Source of the DNA: JAYFNU01 sp964460755
GTDB taxonomy: Bacteria; Bacillota; Clostridia; Oscillospirales; Ruminococcaceae
Length of the DNA stretch: 41,404 bases
Direction of reading: 5' to 3'
Assembly: GCA_964460755.1 (NCBI GenBank)
Contig: CAYWQL010000014.1
Location: 1 to 41,404 of the forward strand
A program made the position numbers and the translations under genes. The notes below the pieces were generated by a model, which saw only the letters and a list, made by a program, of their open reading frames with translations, was not told where the DNA came from and searched no databases. Below, piece after piece: positions 38,561 to 41,404 of this stretch (its first letter is position 1; the number at the start of each line of letters is the position of its first letter).

Positions 38561-40513
38561 TTATGCCGTTTCCCCGTCGCTGATTTCTCCGTCAGCCGTC
38601 GGAAGCGCATCCATAACCGCGACCCGCTTTTCAACAAGCGCGCCGCCCGACGTGAACGCGACAATCGTCGCCGTTCCGCGTCCTTTCGCGGTAATGACGC
38701 CGTCGTCGGACACCGTCGCGACGTCGTTGTTTTCGCTAAGATAAAACACCCTGTCGGTTGCTTCGGCAGGATTGAGAGAAGCCGAAAGCTCAACCGTATC
38801 GCCAACGCGAAGCACCGACGAAACAACGGAATTTATGAACTCCGCGGCAACGTATCCGCTTTTCGTTTCACCGTCAACGATATATTCGACCTCATACCAG
38901 AACGGATAGGTAAGCCTTGTGCGATAGTGGTCGGCGTCTGTTACAGCGCTTCGCTTAATCGAAACTATCTGACCCTTTAAAAGCATATCGCCGCCCTCGT
39001 GCGCGGCGGACGGCCCGCTTCGCACAACCACCGTGTGGTTGACTATTCCCTTTTGATTTGTAACGAACTCGTCTATTTTGGTCGTCCAGTCGGGCATATT
39101 GTCATAAATGGGAATAGAAAAAACTATTGCCTCGGAAAGTGCGCCGTTGTCGGCGTAGCCGTTATAGGTCGAAACGCCCTGAGAAACGGCGGCGGAAACG
39201 TTGGTCTGATACTGGTGGGTATAAAGCTCGCTGTCGCCGTCGGGGTTGACGTTAAAGTTCATCAGATAGCCCGTAAACTGACCGCCGTTGATATACTGCT
39301 CGGCGATATACATCGCTCCGCCCAAAATTGATTTTTCCGGCGACGTCCACGGACGGTTGTAGCTTTCGCCCGATTTTGCGAATTCAAGCCCGCGCTCGAT
39401 ATTGCCCTCGCCGTCCGTCGCGCCGATATTATAAAAGTTGTAGTAGCCCTCGTAGCCCGGACAGACGCCGTTCGCGCTGTTCGACGGGGTCGAGCCGATT
39501 TCACCGCGTATCTTCGCCGCAATATAGTATGGGCTAAGCCCCGTGCTTTGCGCCGCGCTCATAATTGCGTCGGCATAGGTCGTCTGGGTCGTTATCTCGT
39601 TGCCGTTTGTGTCAAGATAGGAAGCCGCCGTCTCGCACATAAAGGAGTTATTAAGTATGGCGTCAACGCCCTGCTTGGTATGATAACGGCTGTCGTAGGT
39701 GAGACGCTCAAACTGAAACACTTCCTTCTCGTTGAGGAAATTCCGCGCGTCCATAAAATAGACCAGCGGTATCGCGTTGACCGAAACCCAGCCGGTATCT
39801 TTCATAACATATTCACCCGTCGCCCTATCGAAGTCGCCCTCGGCCTTGCTTTTCAGCACATCGGCAAAGTTGACCCTAAGGGTTAAATTGCGGTCATATA
39901 TGCTTTCGTTATAAACCGCGTTGGAAAAATCTATCGTCGTATAAAAGGGCTCGAAAACCCAGCTTGGATACTTAGCGTGAAGCTCTCGAAGGTAAGGCTT
40001 ATAGCTTTCGGGGAACTCGGAAATCGCCAGCTCAAATTCGCCGTCCATCGACGTCTGACCCGACTGTGAGCGAAGTGCAAGCAGCGGATTTTCCTCGCTT
40101 GGCATAACGAAATCAATTGCCGCAAAGCCATATACGCCCGGTTCTGCGTCGAGATAAACTTTTATTACGACGCTCCCGCTTCCGAAAGCCAAAACCTCGC
40201 CGACCGAGGGATACGCCTCGGCGATATCCCTGCCGTAGACGACCTCAACAGTATAGTCGTGGCTCGTTAACAGTTCTCCGTCGCGATACACCTCAAGCGT
40301 CATCCATTCACCCGCGTTCGCCTCGCTAACGTTGTTGCAAAAGAAAACGTCAAGCCCGTTGTTCTTCGGCAGCTCGTAAATCGGCTCCTGCTCTGCGAAT
40401 GGCAAAAGAGCGCTTATCTCGTCAAGCTCGTTTTTTTCTGCGGCAAAAACGCCGGCGGCGCAAAACGCAAAAACAAGCGCGAGAGATAAAAAGGACAGCA
40501 CAAGCTTTTTCAT
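38561..40513 (-). CDS. Secreted glucosaminidase-type cell-wall hydrolase with SH3-like and Big_2 domains
   Basis: A 650-residue exported protein. A signal peptide ends near residue 24 (FCAAGVFAA). An Ig-like region follows (about 45-140), then a YPSWVFEPFYTTIDF stretch (183-197) often seen before glucosaminidase domains. The glucosaminidase fold (about 315-440) has the likely catalytic Glu in AAKIRGEIGS (E338) and YYNFYNIGATDG. An SH3b-like domain (about 490-562) and a Big_2 domain (about 565-635: DVATVSDDGVITAKGRGTAT) end the protein. It probably cuts the glycan strands of peptidoglycan. I start at 40513, with GGAAG in front, as this gives a clean signal peptide. It follows the rhomboid-like gene by four bases. 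Confidence 0.88.
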   Translation of the reverse strand: MKKLVLSFLSLALVFAFCAAGVFAAEKNELDEISALLPFAEQEPIYELPKNNGLDVFFCNNVSEANAGEWMTLEVYRDGELLTSHDYTVEVVYGRDIAEAYPSVGEVLAFGSGSVVIKVYLDAEPGVYGFAAIDFVMPSEENPLLALRSQSGQTSMDGEFELAISEFPESYKPYLRELHAKYPSWVFEPFYTTIDFSNAVYNESIYDRNLTLRVNFADVLKSKAEGDFDRATGEYVMKDTGWVSVNAIPLVYFMDARNFLNEKEVFQFERLTYDSRYHTKQGVDAILNNSFMCETAASYLDTNGNEITTQTTYADAIMSAAQSTGLSPYYIAAKIRGEIGSTPSNSANGVCPGYEGYYNFYNIGATDGEGNIERGLEFAKSGESYNRPWTSPEKSILGGAMYIAEQYINGGQFTGYLMNFNVNPDGDSELYTHQYQTNVSAAVSQGVSTYNGYADNGALSEAIVFSIPIYDNMPDWTTKIDEFVTNQKGIVNHTVVVRSGPSAAHEGGDMLLKGQIVSIKRSAVTDADHYRTRLTYPFWYEVEYIVDGETKSGYVAAEFINSVVSSVLRVGDTVELSASLNPAEATDRVFYLSENNDVATVSDDGVITAKGRGTATIVAFTSGGALVEKRVAVMDALPTADGEISDGETA

Positions 40514-40517
40514 ATTT

Positions 40518-41174
40518 TTACTTCCATTCATTCATTTCGCGTTTAAACTGATTTCTTCTTTTGCGATAGCTTAAATCGTTTTTGACCCGTTTCAAAAAGG
40601 TTCCGCCAAAGAAAAGTGCAACGTTGACAAGCGCCGCGATAATCGACGCGCGCGTCGACCAAGTGCCAACGACGAGATAGTAAAAATATATCAGCGCGTT
40701 TATAATCGCGAGATATTTCATTTTAACAGGCAAAATAAAGAAAAGCATAATCTGATAATCGGGAAAAAGTATCGCGAACGCAAAGAAAAGCGAAAGGTTC
40801 AAAAACTGATTGCTCGCGTTTCCCGTCAACATTCCCGCCGCCGCCGTACAGAACACACCGACAAAATAGAAAACGTTAAACACCCACGCGCCCCATTCGT
40901 TTTCAAGCGCGCCGCCAATCATATAGTAAAAATACAGCGACAAAATAAAGAACAGAACATTCGAAACGTCGGGAATAAAAATGAAGGTAATAAGCCGCCA
41001 AACCTGACCCGCAAGAATGAGCGAGCGGTTAAAGGAAAACCATGAGGCTACAGAATAGTCGACGAAAAGAAGGTTGGCAAAAAAGACAAATAGCTGACCG
41101 ATAACAATAATAAGCATAAGGTTTCCAATCGCGTATTTGCCGAATTTTCTTTGCTGCTTATAAAGCCAATCCAT
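40518..41174 (-). CDS. Rhomboid/derlin-like membrane protein, probably not a protease
   Basis: A 218-residue protein with about six membrane helices. The rhomboid family marks are visible: VWRLITFIF (the WR of loop 1), GALENEWGAWVFNVFYFVG (the Glu-x-x-x-Gly helix) and FAFAILFPDYQIMLFFILPV (the P...iPvk stretch). The catalytic GxSG is absent (the matching segment reads NLSLFFAFA) and there is no His in the last helix, so it is likely an inactive, derlin-type relative. Start at 41174 follows GGGGTAGG; a longer frame to 41189 lacks a site. It heads a two-gene unit with the glucosaminidase. Confidence 0.8.
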   Translation of the reverse strand: MDWLYKQQRKFGKYAIGNLMLIIVIGQLFVFFANLLFVDYSVASWFSFNRSLILAGQVWRLITFIFIPDVSNVLFFILSLYFYYMIGGALENEWGAWVFNVFYFVGVFCTAAAGMLTGNASNQFLNLSLFFAFAILFPDYQIMLFFILPVKMKYLAIINALIYFYYLVVGTWSTRASIIAALVNVALFFGGTFLKRVKNDLSYRKRRNQFKREMNEWK

Positions 41175-41206
41175 AATCCTACCCCGCAAAATTTTGTAAT
41201 AAGATT

Positions 41207-41235
41207 ATTATACAGAAGCGGGCGGGTTTATTCAA
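41207..41235 (-). promoter_or_regulatory. Sigma-A promoter of the rhomboid-like/glucosaminidase unit
   Basis: On the minus strand, TTGAAT (41230-41235) and a perfect TATAAT (41207-41212), with TG just before it, are 17 bases apart, about 33 bases ahead of the start codon. Confidence 0.78.
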
Positions 41236-41270
41236 TAAAAAATAATAAGCAACATATATTTGTTATCCGC

Positions 41271-41299
41271 TTGCAAAACGGTAAACAATTTTGTAAAAT
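41271..41299 (+). promoter_or_regulatory. Promoter of the tRNA-Leu gene
   Basis: TTGCAA (41271-41276) and TAAAAT (41294-41299) are 17 bases apart; the tRNA begins 21 bases after the -10. Confidence 0.72.
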
Positions 41300-41320
41300 A
41301 GAAAGGCTGACAAGCAAAAC

Positions 41321-41403
41321 GCGGATGTGGTGGAATTGGCAGACACGTCGGTCTTAGGAGCCGATGCCTCGGCATGCAGGTTCAAGTCCTGTCATCCGCA
41401 CCA
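41321..41403 (+). tRNA. tRNA-Leu (anticodon UAG)
   Basis: A complete class II tRNA of 83 bases with encoded CCA (41401-41403). The acceptor stem GCGGATG (41321-41327) pairs with CATCCGC (41393-41399). The anticodon stem TCGGT/GCCGA frames the loop CTTAGGA with anticodon TAG at 41355-41357. A long variable arm (TGCC/GGCA) and the T arm with TTCAAGT follow. It reads leucine CUA/CUN codons. One base remains to the window edge, so more tRNA genes may follow. Confidence 0.97.
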
Positions 41404-41404
41404 T

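Noticed and set aside
1..41404. CRISPR arrays, insertion sequences, prophage genes, rRNA or an origin
   Set aside because: No spaced direct repeats, transposase or integrase motifs, phage structural genes, rRNA or DnaA-box clusters were seen. Codon use and gene order look like core chromosome throughout.

Overview
The window is a piece of chromosome from an endospore-forming member of the Clostridia. I infer an anaerobic, gut-type lineage such as Oscillospirales or a neighbour, but cannot place it further. The reasons are the sporulation genes spoIVA, sipL, spoVM and a gerW-type gene, the Firmicutes operon yicC-remA-gmk-rpoZ-priA-def-fmt-rsmB-rlmN-prpC-prkC-rsgA, scpAB, strong AGGAGG ribosome binding sites, several TTG/GTG starts and roughly balanced base composition. 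Almost every gene is on the minus strand, so transcription runs from high to low coordinates. Only rpmB and a tRNA-Leu are on the plus strand. I see no insertion sequence, prophage, CRISPR array or rRNA, and no gap over 300 bases without a gene.

From 92 to 12541 one tightly packed operon, with a clear sigma-A promoter at 12591-12619 and a terminator at 46-74, makes a surface glycan. In transcription order it encodes a membrane 4,6-dehydratase (PglF/FlaA1-like), a PLP aminotransferase, an initiating phosphoglycosyl transferase, RmlC, the three FnlA/FnlB/FnlC-type enzymes for UDP-N-acetyl-L-fucosamine, a WbuB-like GT4, a DPM1-like GT2 and a DUF2304 protein. It ends, unexpectedly, with deoC and a large unknown membrane protein. 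A tandem-domain GT2 (12663-14489) sits upstream as its own unit.

From 14590 to 17975 lies a spore-coat basement module: spoIVA, sipL, a 28-codon spoVM and a 48-residue membrane peptide. SpoVM is known to anchor SpoIVA to the forespore membrane, and SipL is known to bind SpoIVA, so the module holds three partners of one structure. From 18064 to 30711 runs the conserved yicC-to-rsgA housekeeping operon (RNA processing, nucleotide metabolism, translation initiation, rRNA methylation, PASTA kinase and PP2C phosphatase). It has a promoter at 30755-30783 and a terminator at 18033-18064. Its PrkC carries an extra Ig-like (Big_2) domain, and coaBC is absent from its usual place.

From 30834 to 33979 is a three-gene set (divergent carboxyltransferase, biotin carrier, OadA/5S-like) with the subunit make-up of a biotin transcarboxylase. 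From 34071 to 38195 runs M50 protease-scpA-scpB-DUF2953-gerW, then, past a terminator, a pseudouridine synthase and a GNAT-like protein. rpmB is divergent from the M50 gene. The window ends with a secreted glucosaminidase, a rhomboid-like membrane protein that seems to lack its catalytic residues, and tRNA-Leu(UAG).
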